The notes beneath the pieces were generated by a model, which had not been told where the DNA came from, searched no databases, and worked only from the letters and a program-made list of their open reading frames with translations. From contig JBBHKE010001172.1 in the NCBI GenBank assembly GCA_037447655.1, forward strand, positions 1-64,000: a stretch of 64,000 nucleotides of DNA, read 5' to 3'. Shown here one piece after another: positions 10,621-20,619 of the stretch; positions within the stretch are counted from its first letter, which is position 1, and every line of letters starts with the position of its first letter. Position numbers and translations under genes: made by a program. Source of the stretch: Zygnema cylindricum. Its lineage: Eukaryota; Streptophyta; Zygnematophyceae; Zygnematales; Zygnemataceae.

Positions 10621-12505
10621 GACTTTGACTTTGAAAATGAAGAGAAGGAAGAGGGAGAAAAAGAAAAATCTGCAGATCTACCAAAGGAGAAGGAGGAAAG
10701 GACAACATCCGAGGCAACGCCACAATACGAAGTGGAAACCGATGAGGAACTTGATGAGACACCGCAATTGGAAGATAGGGAAGCTGAAAATTTCCCAAAA
10801 CGAAACCCAAAGATGCCTTCCATACCGGCGTCCGATTTTGAAGGGGGAAGAAGAAGTAGTAAACGACTTCAAGAAAGACAAGTAAATAACCAACTCACAA
10901 AGATGTCTCACCCAGATGAACCTCAGACATACTTAGAGGCCATAAACACTCTTGAAAGTAGCCGGTGGATCACAGTTATAAATGAAGAAATGGCCTCTAT
11001 CATGGAAGCCAATACATGGGAGTTGGTAGATTGTCCACCGGACCGAAAACCGATCGGATGTAAGTGGGTGTTTAAACTTAAATTAAACCCGGATAATACC
11101 ATTGAGAGGTACAAAGCCAGGTTAGTTGCAAAAGGTTATACACAGAAAGAGGGGATACACTACGAAGAAACCTTTGCACTTGTAGTCAGATTTCCTTCTG
11201 TTAGAATCCTTTTAAGTATAGCCGCAGCGGAGGATATAGAAATCCACCAGATGGATATTAAAACTGCCTTTTTGCACGGAGAGTTGGAAGAAGAAATTTA
11301 CATTAGGCAACCGGAAGGATTCGTGGAAAGTGGGGAAGAAAACAAAGTTTGCAAACTGATAAAATCACTCTATGGGCTTAAGCAAGCCCCGCGACAGTGG
11401 AATATAAAGCTCGACGAATTTCGGACTGGTTTGGGGTATATCAGAATTAGTTCAGATCACTCTATATATTTATTTGAGGATGAGAATGGAGTGATATTTA
11501 TTGCTATTTATGTGGATGATTTTTTGGTCTTAAGCAAGTCCTTAGATAAAATTAACAAACTAAAACGCGATCTTAGAAGCAGTTTTGATATGAAAGATCT
11601 TGGCGAAGCAAAGTACATTTTGGGAATTCAGATGGAGAGAGATAGAGGGAATAGAATTATAAGACTCACTCAAAAAGAAGCAATCGGTAATATGCTAGAA
11701 AAAATTCAAATGGAGAAAGCAAACGGATGTACTACTCCCATGGATTTGAAGAAAGTGAGTGAGGGGAGTGAAGAGGGAGGAATATTCATCATTAATGATG
11801 AGATGGACGAGATAGAAAGAAAATTTATGGAAAATATCCCTTATCAGCAGATTGTAGGCAGTTTAATTTATTTTATGAACTGTACCCGTCCGGATATAGC
11901 TGCTGCTGTAGGTGTCCTTAGTAGAAATCTAAATGAACCAAGAAAGAGAGATTGGGAGGCTGCCAAAAGGGTGATGAGGTATTTGGTGGGGACAAGGGAA
12001 TTATGCTTGCATTTGGGAGGGGAGCACACTGACATCACCACTTGGAGTGATGCCAGTTATGGAGATGTGCCTTTAAGGAGGTGTACAACTGGATATGTGT
12101 TGCAAATTGGATCTGGTGCATGTTGTTGGAAGTAGCAAGCAACAAAAAGTAGTTGCTCAGTCCACTATAGAGGCTGAATACATGGCTTCCTGTGCTGCCA
12201 CCAAAGAATTAATGTGGGTTAAATCTCTTCTTGATAAACTTGCGTTCATGAAGTGTGGAACTCAAGATGTTTTTTGTGATAATCAAGCTGCTATCTCGAT
12301 TGCAGCTAATCCAAAACATCACTTCAAAGCTAAGCATATGGATATTAGACTAAGCTTTGTCAGAGAGAAGGTAGAAAATAAAATTATTAAACTGGTTCAT
12401 AAAACTGATAGAGAAATGATTGCAGACAGGATGACAAAAGCAGTGCCTTCCCCTAAGTTGATTTATTGCAGAGAAAACTGTGGATTAAAATTGAAAAGTG
12501 ACTAG
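10601..12505 (+). pseudogene. Element B reverse transcriptase and RNase H
   Basis: Open from about 10601 in the shifted frame to 12135. After an acidic linker and the conserved ASDFEGGRRSSKRLQE come copia RT motifs: NTWELVDCP, GCKWVFKLKLN, RYKARLVAKGY, HQMDIKTAFLHGELEEEIY, SLYGLKQAPRQWN, and the catalytic YVDD at 11509-11520. RNase H begins near TTWSDASYGD. A 1-nt insertion near 12130 (GGAAGTAGC versus GGAGTAGC in H) shifts the frame; the remainder continues to 12505 with EAEYMASCAATKELMW, FCDNQAAI, HFKAKHMDIR and a stop 13 bp before the 3' LTR. Catalytic residues are retained. The two indels are the only obvious lesions. Confidence 0.92.
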
Positions 12506-12510
12506 GAATT

Positions 12511-12518
12511 AAGGGGAG
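12511..12518 (+). other. Polypurine tract of element B
   Basis: AAGGGGAG immediately upstream of the 3' LTR TGTTGAAAAG. It primes plus-strand DNA synthesis in LTR retrotransposons. Confidence 0.85.
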
Positions 12519-13409
12519 TGTTGAAAAGAGGTAATTAATAGTTCACTTCCCTATTTTAGTTTTGTTTTAAAGAAAGAGAGTAAGGATCAAAGGCGCGCCA
12601 TGGCTGCCGCCATATTTAGAAAGTGGCAGTTTTTGCAGTTAAGGGTAATTTGGCTAAAATGATGCCTAGGTCAAGATTTGGACCTGTGACCTCTAGATTC
12701 TTTATAGCCTACCGCCTTAACCATTAAGGCGTTACGAAACGATACACGTGACGGGTTTCATAAATATATAAACATTAACGAAACAGCTAATTAACAGCAG
12801 ACTAACCAAAATGAGCAATTTCTGCATGTACGCGAATTTGAACCATGTAAAATATGTTTTGATCGAACGGCCGGCATTATAGCCGCCACGTGAAGTGAGC
12901 TTTTCGGCGGCATACGGATATAGCGTCACGCGGTGCCACGTGGCGCCACATTATTTGATACCGGAGAAGATGGGAGGAGGAACCATGGCTTCCGATATGA
13001 CAAGTGTCACCTTGTGGACCTTGTCGTACAATAGTTGTACAATAAGTACATCGCCCATTGTACCTTCTTGTACTTTATAGTGTTCCTATTGGACTAGGGT
13101 TTAATAGTAGGTAGTCGTGAGTAGGCAGACCGAGACTTAGTAATATTTAGGTACCTCTCTCTCTAAGAGAGCTTGTAACTATAAAGGTCATCTTTGACCA
13201 GCCATAACTTACTGCTCGGGTGAGCAAATTCAGTGATTCTTTTTGCGTTTGACTCAGGGGAGTCTTGTCCTAACAAGGGTGAGAGTGGTCAGAATATTTG
13301 TGTGCCTGGGCGGCGCTTATTCAGCTGGAAAGTAGAAGGGGCAAATATTATCCTGGAGGCTTTACATAGGCTGCTCATTCTGTGGGTCAATGGAGACCAC
13401 AGAATTTCA
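12519..13409 (+). repeat. 3' LTR of element B
   Basis: Matches 7192-8088 at about 98% by eye, with a 6-bp deletion near 12810. It ends ATGGAGACCACAGAATTTCA, so it carries the same start codon. That codon opens a 101-codon ORF (13390-13695) running in frame into element A's pol linker, a chimera created by the insertion. Confidence 0.93.
12664..12736 (-). ncRNA. Antisense tRNA-like block in B 3' LTR
   Basis: Essentially identical to the 5' LTR copy, with the same D-arm-like and T-arm-like parts and the same TTTT run beyond it on the minus strand (plus AAAA near 12656-12659). Confidence 0.48.
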
Positions 13410-14407
13410 GGTTCCTTTACCAGATGCGGCACCTCTTACAGAACCAGATTCGGCACCGGCATCTACACAACTTCCTACACATATGGAACTTGCAAATCTA
13501 GATCCATTTTCGGCACCTGTAATAACTCAGAACGAAAAGCAAATAGCATTTTCTGACGATTTCAGCATCAGAAGTTCCGGGGGAAGAAGAACCAGCAGCC
13601 GTCTGCAAGCAAACTCACATTTTGCCTTCTATGCAACTACAACGGAACCGTTAACAATTCAGGAGGCCTTCTCATCACCGGAGAGAAATCACTAGATCGA
13701 GGCGGTAAACGACGAAATGAAGTCTCTCCTGGAAGCGCAGACGTGGGAGCTGGTGGATCTTTCTCCGGGCAGGAAAGTCATCGGCAACAAATGGGTGTTC
13801 AAAGTGAAACTCAACCCGGACAACTCCATCGAAAGGTACAAGGCCACGCTTGTGGCCAAAGGTTACAATTAAAAAGAAGGTATTAATTTTGAGGAAACAT
13901 TCTCTCCGGTTGTCAGATTTCCCACTGTCACAATCTTACTAAGTTTGGCGGCTATAGAAAACATTGAAGTTCACCAGATTGACATTAAGAATGCTTTCCT
14001 GCATGGAGAGTTAGAGGAAACCATTTACATAAAACAACCTGAGAGTATGAAGAGAAAAGGAAAGAAAACATAGTCTGTAAAATAATAAAATCGTTGTATG
14101 GGTTGAAATAAGCCCCTAGACAATGGAACTTAAAACTAGATGAATTTCTTACTAGACTAAGATTTCAAAGGATTAGTTCAGATCATTCAGTGCATGTACT
14201 GCAAAGGGATGATGGAATTCTTTATATTGATAAATATGTGGATGACTTGATTTTAATAAGCAAGTCTATGGATGAAATAAATCGAATTAAAGCGGCTTTA
14301 AGGTCCAGGTTTCGAGATCAAGGACGTTGGTGAATCTAACTATATCTTAGGAATACAGGTAGAGAGAGACAGAAATAGAAAACTCATTATGTTAACCCAA
14401 AAGGAAG
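13410..14407 (+). pseudogene. Element A pol linker and reverse transcriptase, N-terminal part
   Basis: Continues element A from 7191: linker with SSGGRRTSSRLQ, then WELVDLSPGRKVIGNKWVFK, RYKATLVAKGYN, VHQIDIKNAFLHGELEET and YVDD at 14235-14246 (KYVDDLILISKS). Stops at 13693-13695, near 13870 and near 14072, a stop in place of Gln in the GLKQAPRQW motif near 14109, and a frameshift near 14330. The Gly near 14343 is the last solid residue before the solo LTR insertion at 14408. Target duplication GGAAG (14403-14407) is repeated at 15621. Confidence 0.85.
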
Positions 14408-14594
14408 TGTTGAAATTTATGTATTTTCTAGGTTTGTATTGGAAAAATAAATAGAGTAAGTCAGCAAAGGCAACCAGCTTCTTGCTCAACTCTCTCCGAT
14501 CCCCATACTTGTTGCAGTCACTGAAGACCATAGAGAGAGCTAGAGCCATGGTTGTCTAAAGAGGATAGGCTAATTCGTAGTTTGTACCAAAATG

Positions 14595-14690
14595 TTTATA
14601 CCAGATCCAGGGTTTGATCGTGGTACCTACATCCTATAACAGACGTTGGCTTTAGCCAATAGCTTAGAGTCAACGATTGTATATATAGGG
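14595..14690 (-). ncRNA. Antisense tRNA-like module 1 in solo LTR
   Basis: The minus strand shows an A-box-like GCTATTGGCTAAAGCC and a T-arm-like CCACG-ATCAAAC-CCTGG, then TTTT about 15 nt further on (plus AAAA near 14590). It corresponds in position to the block in the F/G/H LTRs. Confidence 0.42.
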
Positions 14691-14756
14691 TACAATAAGT
14701 ATTTATAAATGTACAAAATGAGAATTCTAACAACAAACAAATAACCAGATACTCCC

Positions 14757-14813
14757 CTACACCAGATTTGAACCATGGTTTATGGTTATATTTGTAGAGG
14801 CGTTGACGTAACG
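14757..14813 (-). ncRNA. Antisense tRNA-like module 2 in solo LTR
   Basis: The minus strand has CCATGGTTCAAATCTGG, a close match to the B-box GGTTCRANTCC, at the place where element B carries its block (next to the conserved GTAACGATACACGT). The D-arm half is mostly lost. This LTR thus holds both types of module in tandem. Confidence 0.4.
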
Positions 14814-15620
14814 ATACACGTCACGGGTTTCAAAGATATATAAACGTTAAAGCAACGCTAATTACATCAGACTAACGAAAAGGAGCAATTCCTGCATGTA
14901 CGCGAATCTGAACCGTGTAAAATATGTTTTGATCGAACGCCCGCCATTGTAGCCGCCACGCGCAGTGAGCTTTTGGCGGCATTTGGAGATAGCGTCACGG
15001 GGTGCCAGGTGGCGCCACATTATTTGATACCGGAGAAGATGGGAGGAGGAACCATGGCTCCTGATTTCACATGTGTCACCTTGGAGACCATGTCGTACAA
15101 TGGCCGTATAATAAGTACATCTCCTATTGTACCTTCTTGTACTATATAGTGTTCCTATTGGACTAGGGTTTAGTAGTAGGTAGTCGTGAGTAGGCAGACC
15201 AAGACTTAGTGATATTTAGGTACCTATCCCTAAGAGAACTTGTAACTTTAAAGGTCATCTTTGACCAGCCATAACTTAATGTTTGGGTGAGCAAATTCAA
15301 TGATTCTTTTTGCTGCGGACTCACGGGAGTCCAAGCTACACAGGGGTTTTGTTGGTCAAAGTCTTTCGTGCCAGGGTGACACTTATTTAGTGGGAAAGTC
15401 AAAGTGGGGAATATTGTCCAAAACACATATTCAAGCTTTGCATTTTGTGGTGGAACTGAGCACACAGAAGGTCTTCTCTTCACAGGGGTGAAGGTGTATT
15501 GGGGTTCTAATTGTCAAGGGATCAATCATTTGGGTTTATATCAAGTTGGAGTCGGCACTATCTAGATTAGCTTCTTTTGGATCTGCCAATTCTTCGGGCA
15601 ATGGAGCCCATAGAATTTCA

Positions 15621-16470
15621 GGAAGCAATAAGTAATATGCTGGAAAAAATTGAAATGAAAGATGTAAAAGGATGTGCAACTCCCATGGAATTCAGACATA
15701 AGCTTGATAGAAGTGAGTCAGACTCAAACATAATGGTTAGTGAGAGCCTAGAGTCAGGGGAGGAAGAATTTATGGCTTCAAAGTCGTATAGACAGGTAAT
15801 GGGAAGTCTCATATACTTCATGAATTGTACGAGACCTGACATTGCAGCAGCTGTTGGAGTCCTAAGTACAAGTCTAAAGGATCCTAAGAGGGCAGACTGG
15901 GAAGCTGCAAAAAGAGTTTTGAGATACCATGCAGGCACTCGAGATCTTAAGCTGATACTCGGAGGAGAAGAAGTGAAAATGCAAACTTGGAGTGACGCCA
16001 ACTATGGGATATGCGAAGCCGAAAATCCACAACCGGCTTCGTCCTAAAGATCGGAGATGGAACTTGTTGCTAGAGCAGCAAGCAACAAAAGGTTACAGCA
16101 CAACCTACAATAGAGTCGTAGTACATGGCAGCACAACCTACAATGGAGTCAGAGTACATGGCAGCAACTTCTACACTCAAAGAACTCCTTTGGGTTAAGT
16201 CCATTTTGCAGGAACTTGGATACATGCAAACAGGTCCACATAATATTTGGTGTGACAACTAGGCAGCCATTGCTATTGCTACTAACCCGAGTCATCATTT
16301 TAAGAGCAAACACATGGATGTCATACTTCATTTTGTGAGAGAAAATGTGCTTGCAAAAGGGTTAAAATTGTGATATTTACCGGATGAGAAAATGGTTGCT
16401 GACATGCTAACCAAACCCCTTCTTGCTCCTAAATTGCAATTTTGTAGAAAGGCTATTTGGCTGAGTGAGT
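15621..16470 (+). pseudogene. Element A RT C-terminus and RNase H
   Basis: Resumes at EAISNMLEKIEMK, then YRQVMGSLIYFMNCTRPDIAAAVG, WEAAKRVLRY and TWSDANYG. After about 16010 the frame breaks. RNase H continues as ESEYMAATSTLKELLW, WCDN followed by a stop at 16258-16260, and HHFKSKHMDV. A 33-bp tandem duplication (16097-16129, 16130-16162) repeats the block before the catalytic Glu region. Inactive. Confidence 0.85.
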
Positions 16471-16485
16471 GACTGAGTCTTAAGA

Positions 16486-16495
16486 TTTAGGGGAG
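16486..16495 (+). other. Polypurine tract of element A
   Basis: TTTAGGGGAG adjoining the TGTTGAAATTGG start of the 3' LTR. Confidence 0.75.
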
Positions 16496-17130
16496 TGTTG
16501 AAATTGGAAATCTTTACTCAGTAGATAGAGCTGTGAGGAGGAATGAAGGACTTAGAATATTTTGGGAAATGAAAACCTGTATTACTTACCTCAAATAGTG
16601 TTACAATAACAGAATACTAAGAGAGTGTACTGTACGACCAGTTGGACACGCGTTGGCTGGAAAAGGGTGTTGCACGTTTCTCGGAGTAGCGTCGATGACC
16701 AGTTACACGTGGTGGGAGATTAACGAGCGGATTGATAAAATCTGACGAACGGAACACAAACCGCATATCTGGAAAAGTATGGTACGGTCAGCCAAGAAGG
16801 GCAGTTGATTGACAACGAATTGACGGACGCGATTTAGAAAGGACCACAAATGACGAAGCACACTTGGACGGGATCAGGTGCTTCGTACTACACGACAACA
16901 GTTAGCCGGATGCTATGGACCACTGTTCACTAAGCGCCAAGAACATTTAATGTACGGTTTTCTATTTGTAAATATCTGGAAACAAGGATTTGTAGTCTAG
17001 CTAATTTAAAATAGTGTCGCACTTTTCAGATTTAGAGAAATGGCAAAATTAGGTTTTGGAAGTACTCTTAGAATAGTAAGTACAGTTTTAGTACTTTGTC
17101 GTAGCATACGATAGTACAGTAGTACAGTCA
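16496..17130 (+). repeat. 3' LTR of element A
   Basis: Homologous to 4276-4934 and lacking its 24-bp internal duplication. The right boundary at ACAGTCA is tentative: similarity extends a few bases (TTAAATT) in both copies and no target duplication is visible. Confidence 0.7.
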
Positions 17131-17480
17131 GTTAAATTCGTGTGACTAGTAGATACTCACTGTGAGTATATAGTCTATGACCTAGACAAATTGTGATTAT
17201 CCAAGTCTTGGGATATTAATCAACTAAGGCAGTTTTTGTGAATCTGAAGTGTGAATATCTTATGGTTGACTGGATCAATTGAGTTGAATTGTTGAGGAGT
17301 GATTCTACACTGTGTTTACTATTGTTATGCAGAATTTGAGTCTGCATAGATCACTGAGTTGCATTCTATTATATCTTGAAGTTGGTTGTTGAGTAGGGTG
17401 TTTGATAACTTTTTTTTTAGATGTCTACTTCCACTACTAATGCTGCTGGCTCTCCTCCTGCTACTTTGGTTGTAGTACAA
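17131..17480 (+). other. Leader-like sequence with possible Gag start
   Basis: Unique 290-bp AT-rich leader ending in a pyrimidine run and TAG, then ATG at 17420 with MSTSTTNAAGSPPATLVVVQ, which looks like a copia Gag N-terminus. It may be the leader and gag start of a second, tandem copy sharing the LTR at 16496, which would explain why element A lacks these parts at its own 5' end. It ends abruptly at about 17485, against minus-strand sequence. Confidence 0.35.
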
Positions 17481-17489
17481 CAGTTTGGA

Positions 17490-17672
17490 CGAAGTATCAA
17501 AAAAAATTACTTTGTTGTAACCGCGGTCAAACGTTGTGCAACTTTGCGAAGCTCGAATACATGATGCCCTTATGGCCTCATGATAAGAAACATCCATGAT
17601 ATCATCCTCATAAAACTTGTGAATTTGAATATTTGTGTCTAAAGGTGTAGATATTGGTTTTGCGACAAACAT
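17490..17672 (-). pseudogene. Copia reverse transcriptase fragment
   Basis: The minus strand reads AKPISTPLDTNIQIHKF then DVSYHEAI, the copia RT thumb/connection motif (compare VSTPLDPKLQLSKFE and VPYREAIG in element C). Only about 35-40 residues are convincing; downstream frames are scrambled. Confidence 0.6.
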
Positions 17673-17973
17673 TGAAAATAGTTAGATTACTTTTTTACAA
17701 CATTGCTTTTGGCTGAACTTCATATTTTCCTCTATTTGATGAATCACTTAAATCTTAAGAATGTAACGTACTTGGCCTAATTCTCTTACGTTAAAATATA
17801 ACGTAATGTAAAACTTCAATTTGTTCATTTGCTCCACCTTGTCATACGATATCAAAAAAATATCTACGTAAATTGACAATATTATTTGTTTTATCTATGT
17901 AAATCGGAAAAGTTGACGTAGTTAGTGCGAACTATTATCCAACAAAACTTTGTGAGGACGAAAACGCTTTTAA

Positions 17974-18095
17974 TGGGGTTCTGATTGTCAAGGGGTCAAT
18001 CATTTGGGTTTATATTAACTTGGAGTCGGCACTATCTAGATTAGCTTCCTTTGGACCTGCGAATTCTGTGTGGCAATGGAGCCCATAGAATTTCA
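17974..18095 (+). repeat. LTR 3'-end fragment
   Basis: Matches the last 120 bp of the solo LTRs at 14408-15620 and 41676-43040, ending ATGGAGCCCATAGAATTTCA. The 5' part is missing. Confidence 0.75.
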
Positions 18096-20600
18096 CTCTC
18101 CCTACCATAGTACACACATTCTCTTCTAATTCTTTATCAATAGTTGTTTTCTTTTTTTTTTTATATTGGACGTTCTTCTCATAAACAACCTCAATGTTAA
18201 GTATCATCCGTAACAAATCATATTTTATAAAGAGAACGAGCGATCTTTTATTATCTTTTGCAATTGGATTTACTTTCCAACCAGAACAAAATTTTATCAT
18301 GATCTAACATTTAATTTAGATTTTACAATGCTCTCAATTTTATGATAAGACCTTATGTATTATTTTTAACTTTCTTCGTATACTACTCTCACGTTATTGT
18401 TTGTACCTCTCAATTTATGGTAACACCATTTCCTACTCTTCCTAACCTTATTTTTATACAACTTTTATGTTATTGTTTGTACGAGAGGAAATCTTGGAGT
18501 TGAAATATCTCCTCCATTGAATAAAAAACATTGTGTTATAAATACATTTTTTAATAACTCATGAGGTATATAAACCTCACGAGGGCGACATTTTGCAAAA
18601 ATGTGCCAAATTATGTTACTTTGGTAGTTGTGTTTCAATAAATTGTGTTTTGTGATATTGTGATATTACATTTTTGTAAATTTTAAAAATTTGGGAGACC
18701 CTCGCAAGCCACCTCGTGTTTCACCATTTTGCTACAAGATTTGTGAGATTTGGAGCATCAAGTGGTTTCAAATATATCATTCTCCCACCACCATTTTGCT
18801 ACAAAATTTGTAAGATTTGGAATATTAAATGGTTAGAAATATATCATGATACCACCAATATTTGTGAGCTTATAAAATTACTTGGGAAATATATCATATA
18901 AATGAAAAGTACCTTTTTAATAATTCCCTTACCACGCATTTAAAAGAACATGCTAACCTAGAGAAAATAAACATTGAATGAAATTATTTATGCGTTATTC
19001 ATTAGGATTCTTGTATTTATGATTGTTATGTGCAACAATTTCTCTTCATCAATTTTTTTTTTACCGTCGTGCCTCTACTTTTCGAAATCAATGAGGGCTT
19101 TACCATGCTTCACTTGAACAATTACATGTAAAATCAACAGAGTTTAATTAAATAGTAGCCAATTTAATTGTGTTAGCTACATACACATATATTTTTTAAA
19201 CTCGTTTTGAGATAATCCATAATAATGACGAGGTTTGATATTTAAAAAAAAAAATCTTATTTCCAATGTCAATTTATAAATGTTTGTTTATTTGAGTATA
19301 ATACGCTTTTAGGGGAAAATTTGCCCGTCATGAGTAATGGATGACGAGACAAATGATGTATAGTTTGACACTTAATATTGAAATGTGGCATCACTTTTGT
19401 AGTGGCGCAGATAAATTGACCCAATTTCCCGCGCTACACCGCTAATCGTTATTAGTGTTTATTTTTTTTATCACTAAAAACTTCTTTTTCTCCTGTAGAC
19501 TTTTTGGATTGTCGATCCGATGGTAGTTATTGGAAGGTAAGATTATCACCTTCCTATTGGCGGTCTTAGATTGGTAATCCAACAAGTGTTCACGGAGAAA
19601 AGTATAAATGGCGTAAAAACTCAAACAATAGTAACAATTAACGGTTTACTGGTTATTAGCTGAATTCCATAATACACATTGTGCGAATCCTATTTTGTTA
19701 CCTTGCTTTGTTTTCCATTAATATCTCGTTTTTTTGCATTGATGGTAGAAATGTAACAAGCCGAGTGAGTTGCAAAAGAATTGTCTATTATTCACAAGTC
19801 TCAAATATTTTTTGACAAATTAAAACTTGAAATTAGATTTGGCCATCGACCTTAAAACCTTTAATTGATGACGATTTAATTACCTACAAGATAAATACCA
19901 CTCCTTAGTCGGATAATGTTTTTGTTAACGCTAATACAATAGGTAGTGTAACGATAAAATTAGCTCGTTGCCATTCTTGAGCAATTTAGAGTGGAAATAG
20001 ATTATCGCAATTAATTTTTTTATTGCGCGCAGTCACTTGCGTCAGCTTGTAAAACTTTGTGCATTTTAATTGCATATAAGTGCAAGTTACTTGCAGTTGA
20101 GGTTCAAGGTACAACCCATGAAGTTGTAACTTAGTGAACTTACATCGAATTTTAGCGCAAATTCGTCGTGTCCCAATGTGTAACAATTGTTATTTAACGG
20201 TGTGACGATTGTATACATCGACTATGCCCGTGACGAATATTAACGTCTATAATCTCTCTTGCCGCACCGTATTTTTTTAAAAGTTTTCAAGCGTCGCAAG
20301 ACACGTTGTAATTTTTTAAACGATTTAGTATGTCGCATGTCTTTTCGTGAGATCATAGACGTACAACCTTGCAGTTATGGTTGTACAACATGCCTTTGCA
20401 TTTGCCTCTCCTGTTGGACTGCCATGAATGGAAATATATTTCATGGCGCCTTCGCAAATTTTTCACCTTTCCGTGAAACGATAATGCACCCTCGAGAACT
20501 ATGCAAAAAAAAACCGTACAAGATGCAAGTGGAAAAAAACGAGCAGCCTTATAAATATTTTTGTTGTCAAAACTTATAAAAAGTTTTCACAAGTGCGAAT
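18096..20600. other. Non-coding AT-rich stretch; no gene recognised
   Basis: A minus ORF (18010-18300) overlapping the LTR fragment resembles nothing I know and is A-rich. About 18724-18857 has two imperfect 67-bp tandem units beginning CCATTTTGCTACAA. CTACACCGCTAATCG followed by TTAGTGTT at about 19434 belongs to the recurrent palindromic motif. Remaining short ORFs look random. Confidence 0.45.
18724..18857 (+). repeat. Two-copy 67-bp tandem repeat
   Basis: CCATTTTGCTACAA recurs 67 bp apart, followed in both units by ATTTGT[G/A]AGATTTGGA and AAATATATCAT. Function unknown. Confidence 0.6.
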
Positions 20601-20619
20601 ATGTTTTCTTATTTGTGAA

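Larger units (their letters stand above)
7192..13409 (+). mobile_element. Ty1/copia element B, nearly complete, nested in A
   Basis: 6.2-kb element with LTRs of 897 and 891 bp, a half-tRNA primer site, gag-protease-integrase-RT-RNase H and a polypurine tract. It interrupts element A between codons that rejoin in frame once one copy of the target duplication is removed. The target duplication is AGTTC (7187-7191) versus GGTTC (13410-13414), one mismatch. By eye the two LTRs differ at roughly 16-20 positions plus a 6-bp indel, about 98% identity, so it is fairly young. Only three clear lesions separate it from an intact polyprotein: one nonsense codon and two 1-nt indels. Confidence 0.93.
14408..15620 (+). 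mobile_element. Solo LTR (1213 bp) inserted in element A RT
   Basis: Starts TGTTGAAATTTATG and ends ATGGAGCCCATAGAATTTCA, flanked by a perfect 5-bp duplication GGAAG (14403-14407, 15621-15625). No internal coding sequence, as expected after LTR-LTR recombination. It belongs with the solo LTR at 41676-43040 and the fragment at 17974-18095. It has G-box-like and TATA/W-box blocks matching B, and two antisense tRNA-like modules. The terminal ATG again runs in frame into the host RT (MEPIEFQEAIS...). Confidence 0.92.
4276..17130 (+). mobile_element. Ty1/copia element A (decayed outer element)
   Basis: LTRs at 4276-4934 and 16496-17130 both begin TGTTGAAATT and are clearly homologous. Between them lie gag, protease and integrase (4953-7191) and reverse transcriptase/RNase H (13410-14407 and 15621-16470), in the copia order with integrase before RT. 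The coding region is interrupted by element B and by a solo LTR; removing both restores collinear protein homology. A polypurine tract TTTAGGGGAG precedes the 3' LTR. No matching target-site duplication was found (left flank GTTTC), so the right boundary is uncertain and the 3' end may be rearranged. Many stops and frameshifts: inactive. Confidence 0.85.

Noticed and set aside
10568-10823. Minus-strand Ser/Phe-rich ORFs opposite element B linker
   Set aside because: Antisense shadows of the Glu/Lys-rich pol linker.
13390-13695. Independent small gene
   Set aside because: It is a chimera of the B LTR end and element A's pol linker created by the insertion.
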